Shown one piece after another: positions 39,435 to 49,620 of a stretch of DNA of 64,000 nt. This DNA is from JBGTFE01 sp036403235. Lineage in GTDB: Bacteria; Acidobacteriota; Blastocatellia; Pyrinomonadales; Pyrinomonadaceae. Positions within the stretch are counted from its first letter, which is position 1, and each line of letters opens with the position of its first letter. Below the pieces are notes generated by a model. The model did not search any database. It was not told where the DNA came from and saw nothing but the letters and a program-made list of their open reading frames with translations. The stretch spans positions 62,001 to 126,000 of the forward strand of contig DASWRI010000036.1 of NCBI GenBank assembly GCA_036403235.1. Reading direction: 5' to 3'. A program made the translations under genes and the position numbers.

Positions 39435-40799
39435 ATGGCGAACAAAATTTTAATGCCCAAGCTTTCTCCGACGATGGAGGAAGGACAAATTTCCCGCTGG
39501 ATAAAGGCGGAAGGCGACGAGATTGAAGCGAACGAAACCATCGCCGAGGTCGATACCGACAAGGCGACGATGGAGATGACTTCGCTCGAACCCGGCACTT
39601 TGCTGAAAATCATCGTTCCCGCCGGAGACAATGCCAAATTAGGCCAGACAATCGGCATCATCGGCAAAAAAGGCGAGGATTTTTCCGCGCTTTTAGACGA
39701 AGCGACTGCAAACGGCGCGGGAGCAAATGGAAGCGGAGACGCAAAGAAAGCCGAATCGGCGAGCGAAAAAGAAGAAGTAGTTGCCAAAGAAGGCGAACAG
39801 GAATTAAAGAAAGAAGTTTCCGAAACCGGCGGACGAAGCTACGACGAGCAGCGACCGCAGGCAAAGGAAGACGCCGGAGACCAAAAACCGAAAATCGAAG
39901 ACCAATCTTCGAACGGCAGACTGATTGTCTCGCCGATTGCAGCGCGCATGGCGGCGGAAAACGGAATCGACTTGAAATCTGTGAAAGGCTCAGGCCCGCA
40001 GGGCAGAATCATCAAACGCGACATCGAAGCGGCGATGGAAAGCGGTCAGCAAACAGGTCAGACGGAGGAAGTTCCGCATTCCGCATTCAGCGCTCCGCAA
40101 ACAATCGGCGCATCGCGTTTTCGCGAAGAAAACACTTCAAAGATGCGGCAGGTTATCGCGCAACGTCTGGCGCAGTCCATCGGGCCGATTCCGACGTTTT
40201 ATCTGACAATCGAAATCGAGATGGACAATACGCTCGCTCTCCGAAAACAAATCAATGCGACCTTAAAAGACGACGAAAAAGTTTCGGTCAACGACATCAT
40301 CGTCAAAGTCGCGGCGCAGGCTTTGACGAAACATCCGTTCGTCAATTCTTCGTACCAGGACAAAACGATTCGTTTTTACGAGAACGCCGACATCGGCGTC
40401 GCCGTCGCCATCGATGAGGGCTTGATAACGCCGGTCGTCCGCGCGGCAAATCGCAAAGGCATTACCGAAATTTCAAAAGAAATCAAGGAAATGGCCGTTC
40501 GCGCGCGTGAGAAAAAGCTTCAGCCCGAAGAATACACCGGCGCAACGTTTTCGATTTCAAATCTCGGAATGTTCGGCATTAAAGAATTTACGGCCATCAT
40601 CAATCCGCCCGAAGCGTCAATCATCGCCGTCGGCGCGGCAACACCGATTCCGGTCGTGCGCGATGGCGAAATCGTCACCCGAAGCATGATGAGCGTCACG
40701 ATGAGCTGCGACCACCGCGTCATCGACGGCGCAACCGGCGCAAAGTTTTTGCAGACGTTCAAGCAGATGCTGGAAAATCCGATTTTGATGTTGATGTAA
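39435..40799 (+). CDS. pdhC: Dihydrolipoamide acetyltransferase (E2) of pyruvate dehydrogenase
   Basis: 454 residues. Lipoyl domain 1-80 with the lipoylated lysine in VDTDKATMEM. An acidic and Ala/Glu-rich linker follows, then the peripheral subunit-binding domain (about 156-195, SPIAARMAAENGIDLKSV). The catalytic domain starts around 225 and has the active-site His/Asp in MSCDHRVIDGATGAKFL. Transfers acetyl to CoA. No E3 gene is in the operon. Confidence 0.95.
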   Translation: MANKILMPKLSPTMEEGQISRWIKAEGDEIEANETIAEVDTDKATMEMTSLEPGTLLKIIVPAGDNAKLGQTIGIIGKKGEDFSALLDEATANGAGANGSGDAKKAESASEKEEVVAKEGEQELKKEVSETGGRSYDEQRPQAKEDAGDQKPKIEDQSSNGRLIVSPIAARMAAENGIDLKSVKGSGPQGRIIKRDIEAAMESGQQTGQTEEVPHSAFSAPQTIGASRFREENTSKMRQVIAQRLAQSIGPIPTFYLTIEIEMDNTLALRKQINATLKDDEKVSVNDIIVKVAAQALTKHPFVNSSYQDKTIRFYENADIGVAVAIDEGLITPVVRAANRKGITEISKEIKEMAVRAREKKLQPEEYTGATFSISNLGMFGIKEFTAIINPPEASIIAVGAATPIPVVRDGEIVTRSMMSVTMSCDHRVIDGATGAKFLQTFKQMLENPILMLM

Positions 40800-40806
40800 A
40801 CTTTCA

Positions 40807-40840
40807 AACGCGGCGAAAAACTCGAATCTTTCGCCGCGTT
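40807..40840. terminator. Terminator between convergent genes
   Basis: AACGCGGCGAAA pairs with TTTCGCCGCGTT around a 10-base loop. It serves pdhC and the leftward gene at 40839. Confidence 0.8.
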
Positions 40841-41390
40841 AATTTCCTCTAAGCCTTTTTCGATACTTAAACTGCAAAGCCGTCAAAACCAGTCTTCTGC
40901 CGGTGCGCTCGTAATGTTCGGCGAGCGAATCATCCAGTTTTGCGAGTGATTTCTGGTATCTGTGCCTGCTTCCTCTCAGTCTTTCTTCGGCAACTTCACA
41001 ATCGAGAACGGAAAGAATCAAGTTGTTCAAAGACGATTCCGAATCGGCAATCTGCTCGTCTGTAAAACCGTATTCCGTCTGATTTGTTTTCATGAATGCC
41101 GTCCATTCTTTGTAAACGGCGATTTTTTCCGCATCGTTATCGCTATCTTCAATCGCATCGAGCCTTTCCTGCAAGTCCTCGAACTCATCCCTCAAATCCT
41201 CTTTTATTTCCAGCGCTTCGAGAACCCGGTCTTTTATTTCTCTCCACTCTTCGTCTTCGAGATAATTAAACTCGTTTTCGTGCGCCTTTACATACTTTAT
41301 CCATTCGTGGATAAACTCATAAAATTCGCGGACTTTGTAAGAGCCCGGATTTTCCAGGAAATCCGTGAAATATTCCAAATCCTTTACCAT
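40839..41390 (-). CDS. Hypothetical helical protein
   Basis: 183 residues with no hydrophobic segment. Acidic N-terminal two thirds (LEDEEWREIKDRVLEALEIK), a long coiled-coil-like stretch at about 65-95 (DLRDEFEDLQERLDAIED), and a basic C-terminal tail (GRRLVLTALQFKYRKRLRG). No family recognised. Monocistronic, between the terminator and a 70-bp gap to the next gene. Confidence 0.7.
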   Translation of the reverse strand: MVKDLEYFTDFLENPGSYKVREFYEFIHEWIKYVKAHENEFNYLEDEEWREIKDRVLEALEIKEDLRDEFEDLQERLDAIEDSDNDAEKIAVYKEWTAFMKTNQTEYGFTDEQIADSESSLNNLILSVLDCEVAEERLRGSRHRYQKSLAKLDDSLAEHYERTGRRLVLTALQFKYRKRLRGN

Positions 41391-41460
41391 ATTTTTAATC
41401 GAGCGGCTTTACTCAACAACTAAATTAAAAAAACCAAAGTCATAATTTTTCGTCGTTTTA

Positions 41461-42528
41461 CTAAACTCCGTAACACATAAAATGGATTCCGTAGTAGAGA
41501 ATAAAAATCATCACAAACGCTAAAAAATAAAGTCCGGTCATAAAGTACGCTTCGGTAAAAAGCGATTTGTCCCAGAGTATGAGCATCTCGCGCGCATCGG
41601 TCGGGCCACGCACAATCAGAACGAAAAGAATGGCGACAATCATCAGGTGACCGATGGCGTCAACTATCCCGAACTGGACGACCGCGAGAACGAAAATCGA
41701 TAAAAATCCGAGCGAAATTAAACGCCCGACGACCGAAACCGCGCCGAGCAGAATAAACGTTACAAAAAACTCGACAAATCCAGACGTCATCATAAACCGC
41801 GCCGGAGTCATTCCCATCAGCATCTGCGGATTTTTCTCAAAAAGCGGATTCGTCCAATCGGCATAAGCAAATTTCTCGATTGAAGCCCAAATCAAAGTCA
41901 GGCCGGTGCAGGCAAACAAAACGACCAAACCCGATTTCAGCAAGTTTTTACTCTTTGCGCTCGAAGTCAGAAGGTAGTAGCCGATGCCCAGAAAAATCAT
42001 ATAATCGAGCATGTGAAAAATGCCGTAATCGCGTGCCGCCGCGACGTACAAAATAAAAACTCCGACGCCAGTAATCGGCGCGGAGCGGCGCACGACGACG
42101 CATAGAGCCATCACGAGATGAAGCCACGGAACGTAGAAGGCGGTCGTTTTCAGTTCGGGCGTCAAGTAAAAGCTCGTGCCGTAAACTTGATACCAGACGA
42201 AAAGCGACAGAAAAAAGATGCCTGCCGCGACGCGCATAATCAGGTTCGCGCGGTCGTCAAACATCTTCATCTTTTTGTCGAATTCGGCTAAAATTCCCTT
42301 TTCATAAAGATACCGGTCGAGCAGAAAAAAAACGTAAACGCCCGCCGCCGAAAGCAGAAACATCTTGACAAAATCGCCGCTTAAAACTTCTCCAATCGGT
42401 TTCGGCGATTTGGAAACGTCAAATTCGACAAACCACTTGACGTGCGCCTGCGCTCTTTCCGCGCCCAACAACGTCAAAAAGAGAATCGATGCCAACTGAA
42501 ATAAACTCCGACTGTTTAGCTTCGTCAT
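41461..42528 (-). CDS. Multi-pass membrane protein, DoxX-like
   Basis: 355 residues with about eight membrane spans. A short signal-like N-terminus ends in AQAHVKWFVEFDVSKSP, a start I associate with DoxX-related proteins of Acidobacteria and Bacteroidetes. A C-terminal half with WASIEKFAYADWTNPLFEKN and TSGFVEFFVTFILL matches the DoxX helix bundle. Function unknown, perhaps redox or envelope related. Confidence 0.72.
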   Translation of the reverse strand: MTKLNSRSLFQLASILFLTLLGAERAQAHVKWFVEFDVSKSPKPIGEVLSGDFVKMFLLSAAGVYVFFLLDRYLYEKGILAEFDKKMKMFDDRANLIMRVAAGIFFLSLFVWYQVYGTSFYLTPELKTTAFYVPWLHLVMALCVVVRRSAPITGVGVFILYVAAARDYGIFHMLDYMIFLGIGYYLLTSSAKSKNLLKSGLVVLFACTGLTLIWASIEKFAYADWTNPLFEKNPQMLMGMTPARFMMTSGFVEFFVTFILLGAVSVVGRLISLGFLSIFVLAVVQFGIVDAIGHLMIVAILFVLIVRGPTDAREMLILWDKSLFTEAYFMTGLYFLAFVMIFILYYGIHFMCYGV

Positions 42529-42601
42529 AGTTTTAAAATTATTATGTCGTCGCGCGAGAGTCTTTTGAAAGAAATTTAATACCGCAAAATTTCGGCGCTA
42601 A

Positions 42602-43495
42602 TCAAGGCGTTTCGGTCAATTCTTTATATTTCAAAAGGTCTGACTGGGCCTTTCCTTTCTCGTTCATTTTAAAAAATAAAGCAGCTCTTTTCTGGTAGGC
42701 TTCGGCGTAATTCGCTTCGAGCTCAATCGCTTTGTCGTAGTCTGCCAGAGCCTGCTCATAGTTTTCTTTGTTTACAAAAGCGATTCCGCGTCGATAATAA
42801 TATTGAAAATAATCGGAGTCCAGTTCGATTGCCCGGTCGTAATCAGAGATTTCCCGGTCGTAATCTTTTAATTGCCCGTAAGCCATTCCGCGGTCGCTAT
42901 AGGCGTCGTCATCGTCGGGCGCATCTTCGATTCTTTCGGTGCAAACTTTAATGACCAGATTGTAATCTTTTTGCGCGAGGTCTTTTTCGCCTAATTTTTC
43001 ATAAGTCATCGCGCGGGCATTGTAATAACCGATGTCTTTCGGGTCTAATTCCAATGCTTTGCCGAAATCTTTGATGGCGGCGATGAAGTTTTTTAATAAA
43101 TAATAGCTTCGCCCGCGACTGTAAAAATCGTCCGCAACCGTTGCGTCGAGCTCGATTGCTTTATCGTAAATTTTTATCGCCTGTTTGTAATTTCCCCTGA
43201 GCTGATAAAAATATCCGAGTCCCGAATAGGCCCTGGCGTTTTTCGGATTTAATTCAATCGCCTTTTTGTAGTCTCGCAGGGCGTCGTCGAATTTGAGAAG
43301 GATTGTGTAGGCATAAGCGCGTTTGCGGAAGGCCTCCGAATCGTTCGGATTCGCTTCTATCGCTCTCGTATTTTCCTCAATTTTGCAGTCGTAGTCTTTT
43401 TTATCACAATTGGAAGTTGGCGCGTCCTGCGCGAAAGCGCTGAAAGGAACAAAGACGGTCATCAGAAACAAAAAACATTTGACGTATATATTCAT
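42602..43495 (-). CDS. Exported TPR-repeat protein
   Basis: 297 residues. A signal peptide ends AFAQ (about residue 23). About seven tetratricopeptide repeats fill the rest, visible as repeated phrases such as YDKAIELDATVADDFYSRG and ALADYDKAIELEANYAEAY. Such scaffolds bind partner proteins in the periplasm or at the outer membrane. No enzymatic domain. Confidence 0.9.
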   Translation of the reverse strand: MNIYVKCFLFLMTVFVPFSAFAQDAPTSNCDKKDYDCKIEENTRAIEANPNDSEAFRKRAYAYTILLKFDDALRDYKKAIELNPKNARAYSGLGYFYQLRGNYKQAIKIYDKAIELDATVADDFYSRGRSYYLLKNFIAAIKDFGKALELDPKDIGYYNARAMTYEKLGEKDLAQKDYNLVIKVCTERIEDAPDDDDAYSDRGMAYGQLKDYDREISDYDRAIELDSDYFQYYYRRGIAFVNKENYEQALADYDKAIELEANYAEAYQKRAALFFKMNEKGKAQSDLLKYKELTETP

Positions 43496-43612
43496 TTTTC
43501 CGTCGCTCCTGTAGGAAATTTCTCCGATTCTAACACCGCGCCCGCAATAAAAGCAATATATTTTGTCCTGACAATAACCTTTTAATTTTGCTATTATTTA
43601 CCTTTTGCTCAG

Positions 43613-44530
43613 ATGGAAAATACAAAGACTGCCGATGATTCGCTGGCGCCGCACGTCGCACTGATTGCGGTGCAGATTTTTTTCGGCGCGGCGGCGGTTT
43701 TGGGCAAAATCGCTTTGCAGACGTTTCCGAGCTTTGCAATTGTCGGATTTCGCGTGGCGGGCGCGGCGCTCGCTTTTTATATTTTGCAGAGACTGCGCGG
43801 CGGTTTCGCGCTCGAAAAAACAAGGGATTATTTTTTCTTCGCTTTGTTCAGCGTTTTCGGCGTGATTTTAAATCAACTGCTTTTCTTTAAAGGTTTATCG
43901 CTGACGACGGCGACGAATACATCGCTGCTCGCGGTGATGATTCCGGTTTTTGCCTTTACCATCAGCGTTTGTATCGGAAACGACCGGCTTTCGTGGCGCA
44001 AAGTTGTCGGCATCGCGCTTGCCGGCGGCGGCGTTATTTATTTGATTGACCCGTCGAAAGCGAGCTTTTCTTCGACGACGACGCAGGGCGACATTCTCGT
44101 TATCCTGAACAGTTTTTCATACGGGACTTATATCGCAATTTCGAAGCGTTTGATAAGTCATTACGGCGCTTTGAAGTCGATTGCGTGGCTTTTTCTGTTT
44201 GCTTCAATCGTTAACGTTCCGGTCGGCATCTATTCGTTGCAAGCGGTCAATTTGTCGGAGGTCGGCGCGCCAGCCTGGACGGCGCTGGCGGCAATCGTGA
44301 TTTTTCCGACGATTCTGGCTTATTTCTGGAACGCCTGGGCGCTCGCGCGCGTCGAGCCTTCGATAGTCGCTGTTTACACATATCTGCAACCGCTCATCGG
44401 AACTTTCCTCGCGATTTTTCTGCTTGACGAACAATGGAGTTCGAGAATCTTTCTGGCGATGATTTTGATTTTTATCGGCGTTTTTCTGGTGACGCGCAAC
44501 CGCAAACGCGAAGTTATTTCAAAGATTTGA
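43613..44530 (+). CDS. EamA/DMT-family transporter
   Basis: 305 residues, ten predicted spans in two EamA halves. The first half has AAAVLGKIALQTFPSFAIVGF and ends near GGGVIYLIDPSK. The second has the YTYLQPLIGTFLAIFLLDEQ segment conserved in the family. Exports or imports small metabolites; substrate not predictable. Confidence 0.9.
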   Translation: MENTKTADDSLAPHVALIAVQIFFGAAAVLGKIALQTFPSFAIVGFRVAGAALAFYILQRLRGGFALEKTRDYFFFALFSVFGVILNQLLFFKGLSLTTATNTSLLAVMIPVFAFTISVCIGNDRLSWRKVVGIALAGGGVIYLIDPSKASFSSTTTQGDILVILNSFSYGTYIAISKRLISHYGALKSIAWLFLFASIVNVPVGIYSLQAVNLSEVGAPAWTALAAIVIFPTILAYFWNAWALARVEPSIVAVYTYLQPLIGTFLAIFLLDEQWSSRIFLAMILIFIGVFLVTRNRKREVISKI

Positions 44531-44536
44531 TGTAAG

Positions 44537-44615
44537 AGTCAGCTACGAACAAAACAAATTACACAAATATTTATTGATTTTTTATTAGTGTTACCGGTGT
44601 TATTCGTGGCTGACT
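44537..44615. terminator. Inverted repeat between convergent EamA and nagA genes
   Basis: AGTCAGCTACGAA and TTCGTGGCTGACT (one mismatch) enclose an AT-rich loop of about 50 bp with an inner GTGTTACC/GGTGTTA pairing. A plausible shared terminator. Confidence 0.5.
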
Positions 44616-44625
44616 TTTCCGAGAT

Positions 44626-45777
44626 TCAAATTATCCTCCCGCCGATTAAAACCAGTTTCACGTTTCCCTTTTCGTCCAAAGCGACTAAATCCGCGCGTTT
44701 GCCGGTTTGGATTGAGCCGCGAGTTTTTTCGATTCCCAAAAGACGCGCCGGGTTTGCGCTCGCCATCTGCGAAACTTCGCATTCTGAAAAACCGAGCGAA
44801 AGCATTAATTTTGCGGCTTCGCGCATGGTGATGACGCTTCCGGCGATGCTTCCGCGTTCGTTTTGCGTTCGGCCGGCCGCGACCGAGACTTTTTCGCCCC
44901 AGATTTCAAAGTCGCCGTCGCCGAGGCCGGTCGGCGCGACCGAATCGCTGATGAGCGAGACTTTTTCCGCGGATTTTGTGCGGCAGGCGAATTCGAGCAT
45001 TTCCGGCGCGACGTGAATTCCGTCGGCGATGATGTCAAAAGTCACGTCTTTATTGGTTAAAGCCCAGCCGGCGACGCCCAAATCCCGATGGTGAATTCCG
45101 GTCATCGCGTTAAAAAAATGCGTCAGATGTCGCGCGCCTGCCGCAAATGCCTGCCGAAGCGTCTCCTTAACGGCTTTTGTATGCCCGATTGAAACAATCC
45201 AGTTTTGCCTGATAAGCTCGCTGATAAGCTCGATTCCGTTTTCGATTTCCGGCGCGAGCGTCGTCAAATGCGCGCCGCTCGCCAGCCGCGGCAAAAATTT
45301 TGTCTCGTCGCCGTTTTTGAAATTTTTGAAAAATTGCGGGCGGAGCGCGCCGCACATCTTTTCGTTGGCAAAAACGCCTTCGTAATGAATACCGACGATT
45401 TGCGCCGCCGCTTCGTTTTTCTGAATGGTTTTGGCTTTTTCGATTTCAGCCACCGTCTTTTGATAATTTTCGTCGGCGTCGGGAACAAACGTCGGAAGCC
45501 AGGCCGTCACGCCGTTTTTTGCGAGAAATTTTCCGACCCGCAAAAAACTTGCGGCGTCTGCGGCGTTGACATCGACGCCGACCGCGCCGTGATTGTGAAT
45601 GTCGATAAAACCGGCGTAAAGCGTCAAATTTCCGAGGTCAAATGTCCGTTCGGCCTCAAAATCCTTATTTTCAAAAGAAATTTCGGCAATTTGTCCCGCT
45701 TCGATTAAAAGCGAAACATTTTCGCGTCTTTCCTCGGGCAAAATGGCCGCCGCATTTTTGAGCAGAATTGTCTCCAT
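44626..45777 (-). CDS. nagA: N-acetylglucosamine-6-phosphate deacetylase
   Basis: Removes acetate from GlcNAc-6-P. 383 residues, amidohydrolase barrel. IDIHNHGAVGVDVN (metal-site start), GVTAWLPTFVP, GIHYEGVFANEK, SIGHTKAV, ARHLTHFFNAMTGIHHRD and ISDSVAPTGLGDGD (catalytic Asp) are all visible. It is next to the muropeptide region and would process the GlcNAc-6-P that MurQ releases from MurNAc-6-P. Confidence 0.94.
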   Translation of the reverse strand: METILLKNAAAILPEERRENVSLLIEAGQIAEISFENKDFEAERTFDLGNLTLYAGFIDIHNHGAVGVDVNAADAASFLRVGKFLAKNGVTAWLPTFVPDADENYQKTVAEIEKAKTIQKNEAAAQIVGIHYEGVFANEKMCGALRPQFFKNFKNGDETKFLPRLASGAHLTTLAPEIENGIELISELIRQNWIVSIGHTKAVKETLRQAFAAGARHLTHFFNAMTGIHHRDLGVAGWALTNKDVTFDIIADGIHVAPEMLEFACRTKSAEKVSLISDSVAPTGLGDGDFEIWGEKVSVAAGRTQNERGSIAGSVITMREAAKLMLSLGFSECEVSQMASANPARLLGIEKTRGSIQTGKRADLVALDEKGNVKLVLIGGRII

Positions 45778-45868
45778 AAACAGATTTTTTCACAAAACCG
45801 GTAAAATAAAAAACTCGCGCCGTTTTGACACAGCGCGAGCCGATAAATGTTCCAAACCAAAATTCGGT

Positions 45869-48800
45869 TTAGAAGTTGAGCTTAAATCCGAACTGAAGAT
45901 TGCGCGGGTCGCGGGTCGTCAGCACCTGACCGAAATTCGCCGCCGTCACGTTCAAACTGAGCGTGTTGAAATTAGTCCGGTTCAAAATATTGAAGGCTTC
46001 GCCGAATAATTGAAGGTTTATTCTTTCGCCGAAACGAATATTTTTCGTCATCTTAAAATCGACGCGGAAAAGATTCGGGCCTTCGATGATGCCGCGCGGC
46101 GAGCTTCCGGGCGTGTTGCTCAGATTGGTCGCAGTGGTCAGCGGATTCAACGTGAAGCAGGCCGTGTTGAAAAACTGCTGCTGCGTTCCGGCGCCGCCCT
46201 GATTCGGATTGCAGGTAATATTCGGTCTGCCGCCCGCAATCGCCGCCGGGATAAATCCGAGACCGGCCGGGTCGTAGTTCGAAGTCGTCACCGTAAACGG
46301 AAGTCCCGTATTGAAAACGACGATGCCCGAAGCCTGCCAGCCGCCGAGAACCTTCCCGATAAATCCTTCCTGTTTAGTGAAATACGGAATTTCATAAATG
46401 TAATTCATCGTGAAAATGTGACGACGGTCGAGCGTGGCGCGTCCGTAATCGCTGTGAATATCGAACGAATTCTGCGGCGCGGTCGAGCGGTCGGTCTGAT
46501 TGTCCGTCAGATTTTTCGACCACGTGTAGGCCATATTTATCTGCGAAGCGCCGGAAAAACGACGCTGCGCCGAAATCTGCAGGCTGTGGTAGTTCGAATT
46601 GTATCTCGGCTGGATAATCGTAATCGAGCGATAGCCTCTGTAGGGACGAAGCTGGTCGAGAATGGCTTCCGCGGCCGAAGAGAAAAATCCTGCTCCGGCA
46701 ACCTGACACGCCACCGTCGGCGTGGTCGAAGCGCCGGTCGCGCATCCGGTCGCGCCGCGACTGATGGCATAGCCGGCCGGAATTTCATTCGCTTCGAAAG
46801 CTCCGATTAAATTCGTGCCTTTCGAGCCGTAATAACCAATCGTAAATATGGTTTTGCTGTCCAATTGCTGCTGCCAGTCGAGAGACCAGTGCTGCATATA
46901 CGGCGTCTTCCAGTCGGCTTGAATCGCGCGAACGCTTAAAGATGCCGTCGATGCCACCAGCGGGCAGTTTCCGCTCGGAACCGGGTTGGCGATGTTGATG
47001 CCGACCACCTGACAGGTTTCCTGATACGGAAGATTGATACCGATATTTTGCTCGAAAGTTCCGTTCAGAACCTGTTCGTGATAAATTCCGTATCCGGTGC
47101 GAATCGAAGTCATACCCTTTCCGAACGGGTCCCAGGCGAGACCGATGCGCGGAGCAAAGTCCTTCTTCGGAGCGTCGATGACGTACTTGCCGAAAGGCGA
47201 AACGGTCGGAACGCAGCCGTTCGGCGCGGTTTGGAAATTCTGCGCATTGACGATGATGCCGTTACAGAAATTTCCCGAGCCGACAACGCGGTTTCCCGCG
47301 CCCGTGACGAGCGGAGCGACGGCCGGATTGTAAAGCTCCGGCAGAAAGTTTGTCAGACGATTGTTTTTATCCCACGGCGAGCCGAAGAACGAATAGCGGA
47401 CGCCGGCGTAAATCGTCAGATTCGGACGAAAACGCCATTCGTCCTGAACATAGGATTCGAATGTTTTCTGACGTAAATCAGCCGTATAGTCAAAATGCGC
47501 CTGCGTTAACGTCGCGTTTGTTCCGAGCAGGAAGTTGGCAAACTGCTGCTGGACGGTTGAACCGCCGGTAGCAATAACGGCGGAAGTCGCGCCCGGCGTA
47601 TTAAAGGCGGTGTAAATTCCTTCGTTGTTGCCGGCGAGAGCGTTTTCGTTTTTGCGATAAAGCGATGCAATCGTGCCGAATTTCAAAGTGTGACTTCCTT
47701 TTATCCAGGTTAAATCGCCGCTGAAATTCTGTTTCCACGAAAAATTGTCATAAGGCCCGAAGCTCTGCAAGGCGCTGAAACCGTTTCCGCTGATGGTCGG
47801 CACGCGGTCGCGCTGGTTGGCGAACGGAAGCGGCGGCGCAATCGGAGAATTTGCCAGAGCGAGCAAACCTTTGTTGTTGCTTAAAATCGCGCCGAAGCCG
47901 TATGTGTAGCGACCGACGGCGATTAAGCTCGGGCTGATTAAATATGTTCCCTGAAACGTATGCGTTCGGCCCGGCGAATCGGTCTGCGTCGTCGAAACGC
48001 CCGGCAGTCCCGAACCGGAAGAAAACAGCGCGTTGACGTCGATGGTCGGAATAACGTCGTTTTCAAAGCGATAATAGGCCGAGAATTTGCTGGTAAAGCT
48101 CGTATCGAGCTTAAAGATTTCCTGGCGGAAGTTGGATATGCCCTGCGCCGGGAAACTCAAACCGAACTGGCCGACGTTCGGCAGCGGCAGCTTGTTGTAA
48201 ATATATTGTAAATACTGCTGCGCCAGCGGGTTAATCGTTCGGACGCTCGAAAGCGGCGTTCCGGCCGGCAGAATCGTCGTGCACGTCGTGGTCGCCTGCA
48301 GACAAATCGGAACCGTAAAAACTCCGGCGCGCAGATTGGCGTCGGGCACGGTCGAGGAAAGCGTCGGATAGCGAACGTCGCGGCGAACTTCTTCGGAAAA
48401 GAAGAAATATGTTTTTTCATATTTTCTAAACATTCCCTGGTTAGAGCCGCCTTCGCCGAAATTAAAGAAATAAACCGGGCCGCCGATTGTTCCGCCGAAA
48501 TTGTTGTAGCGAAACGGCGTCCGCAGAGCGCGTCCTGATGAATCGCGTCCGAACGGTGCGGTTTGATTGTCGAAGAATCTGTTCGCGTTAAATTTCTCGT
48601 TGCGGACAAATTCGAACAGCGAGCCGCTGAAACGGTCCGTACCGCTTTTCGTCACGACGTTGACCTGACCGCCGCCGCTTCTGCCGGATTCGGCCGGATA
48701 AAGCGAGCGCAAAACCTGAAATTCGCCGATTGAATCGACGCTCGGATAAGCCTGAATCGTCAAATTCGAGCCGCGGTCGGTGATGTCAGCGCCGTCAACC

Positions 48801-49420
48801 GTAAATGTATTCTGGCTGCTGCGCGCGCCGTTGACCGACAAATTGATGGTGTTGGCCTCGCCGTTCGGATTTGTCGTTCCGACATAAACCTGGTCGGCTA
48901 AATTTGAAGAAACGCCCGGCGCGAGCGCGACGAGCTGAACGAAATTGCGGTTGTTGATTGGGATTTCACGAACCTGATCGCCGTTGATGACGGTTGAAGA
49001 AGTCGGCGTCGTTAGATTGACTGAAACCTGGTCGGCTTCGACCGTCACCGTTTCGGCAACGTTTCCGGCTTCGAGCCCGATGTTCACCTCGCGACGCGCG
49101 CCGACGTCAAGTTTTATATCGGTATTGACCGATTTTTTGAAATTCTGCGCTTCGACCGTTATCTCATAAAGACCGGGAGTGAGATTCGGAGCGCTGAAAA
49201 CTCCCTCATCATTAGTCGTTATGGTTCTAACAACGATATTGTCTTTCTGCGGGTCGGTAATCGTTATGACTGCGCCCGGGACGACTGCGCCGGACGCGTC
49301 TTTTACCGTTCCGACAATCGTTCCGGTAACTTCCTGCGCGACAGCGGAAAAAGTTAAACTAAATATCATCGCCAGTGCGACGAACAAAAAACTGGCAGTT
49401 GAAAAGATTCGGCTTTTCAT
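45869..49420 (-). CDS. TonB-dependent receptor with N-terminal carboxypeptidase-regulatory domain (Oar-like)
   Basis: 1183 residues from the ATG complement at 49420, preferred to 49438 because GAGGAA precedes it. Signal peptide; CarboxypepD_reg domain (about 30-115, TGTIVGTVKDASGAVVPGA); plug domain (DGADITDRGSNLTIQAYPSV); then a very large beta-barrel ending in Phe (LQFGFKLNF), as outer-membrane proteins do. Such Oar-like receptors are expanded in Acidobacteria. Substrate unknown; its location beside muropeptide genes suggests peptidoglycan or glycan fragments. Confidence 0.92.
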   Translation of the reverse strand: MKSRIFSTASFLFVALAMIFSLTFSAVAQEVTGTIVGTVKDASGAVVPGAVITITDPQKDNIVVRTITTNDEGVFSAPNLTPGLYEITVEAQNFKKSVNTDIKLDVGARREVNIGLEAGNVAETVTVEADQVSVNLTTPTSSTVINGDQVREIPINNRNFVQLVALAPGVSSNLADQVYVGTTNPNGEANTINLSVNGARSSQNTFTVDGADITDRGSNLTIQAYPSVDSIGEFQVLRSLYPAESGRSGGGQVNVVTKSGTDRFSGSLFEFVRNEKFNANRFFDNQTAPFGRDSSGRALRTPFRYNNFGGTIGGPVYFFNFGEGGSNQGMFRKYEKTYFFFSEEVRRDVRYPTLSSTVPDANLRAGVFTVPICLQATTTCTTILPAGTPLSSVRTINPLAQQYLQYIYNKLPLPNVGQFGLSFPAQGISNFRQEIFKLDTSFTSKFSAYYRFENDVIPTIDVNALFSSGSGLPGVSTTQTDSPGRTHTFQGTYLISPSLIAVGRYTYGFGAILSNNKGLLALANSPIAPPLPFANQRDRVPTISGNGFSALQSFGPYDNFSWKQNFSGDLTWIKGSHTLKFGTIASLYRKNENALAGNNEGIYTAFNTPGATSAVIATGGSTVQQQFANFLLGTNATLTQAHFDYTADLRQKTFESYVQDEWRFRPNLTIYAGVRYSFFGSPWDKNNRLTNFLPELYNPAVAPLVTGAGNRVVGSGNFCNGIIVNAQNFQTAPNGCVPTVSPFGKYVIDAPKKDFAPRIGLAWDPFGKGMTSIRTGYGIYHEQVLNGTFEQNIGINLPYQETCQVVGINIANPVPSGNCPLVASTASLSVRAIQADWKTPYMQHWSLDWQQQLDSKTIFTIGYYGSKGTNLIGAFEANEIPAGYAISRGATGCATGASTTPTVACQVAGAGFFSSAAEAILDQLRPYRGYRSITIIQPRYNSNYHSLQISAQRRFSGASQINMAYTWSKNLTDNQTDRSTAPQNSFDIHSDYGRATLDRRHIFTMNYIYEIPYFTKQEGFIGKVLGGWQASGIVVFNTGLPFTVTTSNYDPAGLGFIPAAIAGGRPNITCNPNQGGAGTQQQFFNTACFTLNPLTTATNLSNTPGSSPRGIIEGPNLFRVDFKMTKNIRFGERINLQLFGEAFNILNRTNFNTLSLNVTAANFGQVLTTRDPRNLQFGFKLNF

Positions 49421-49620
49421 ATTTTTCTGATTCCTCATTCAAGTAAATTTTGCAAAATTTCAGTCAACGATCCATTAGAATCGTTTAGGTTTTCGGAGAA
49501 ATCTCCAAATTTTCGTTATAGCTTTTTCGGCTACGCGAGCCGCAAAAATCTAAAAACATTTATTTTTCGGTTAGTTAATGAAAAATTTAGGAACTAAAAA
49601 AATTTATAAACCTAAATTCG

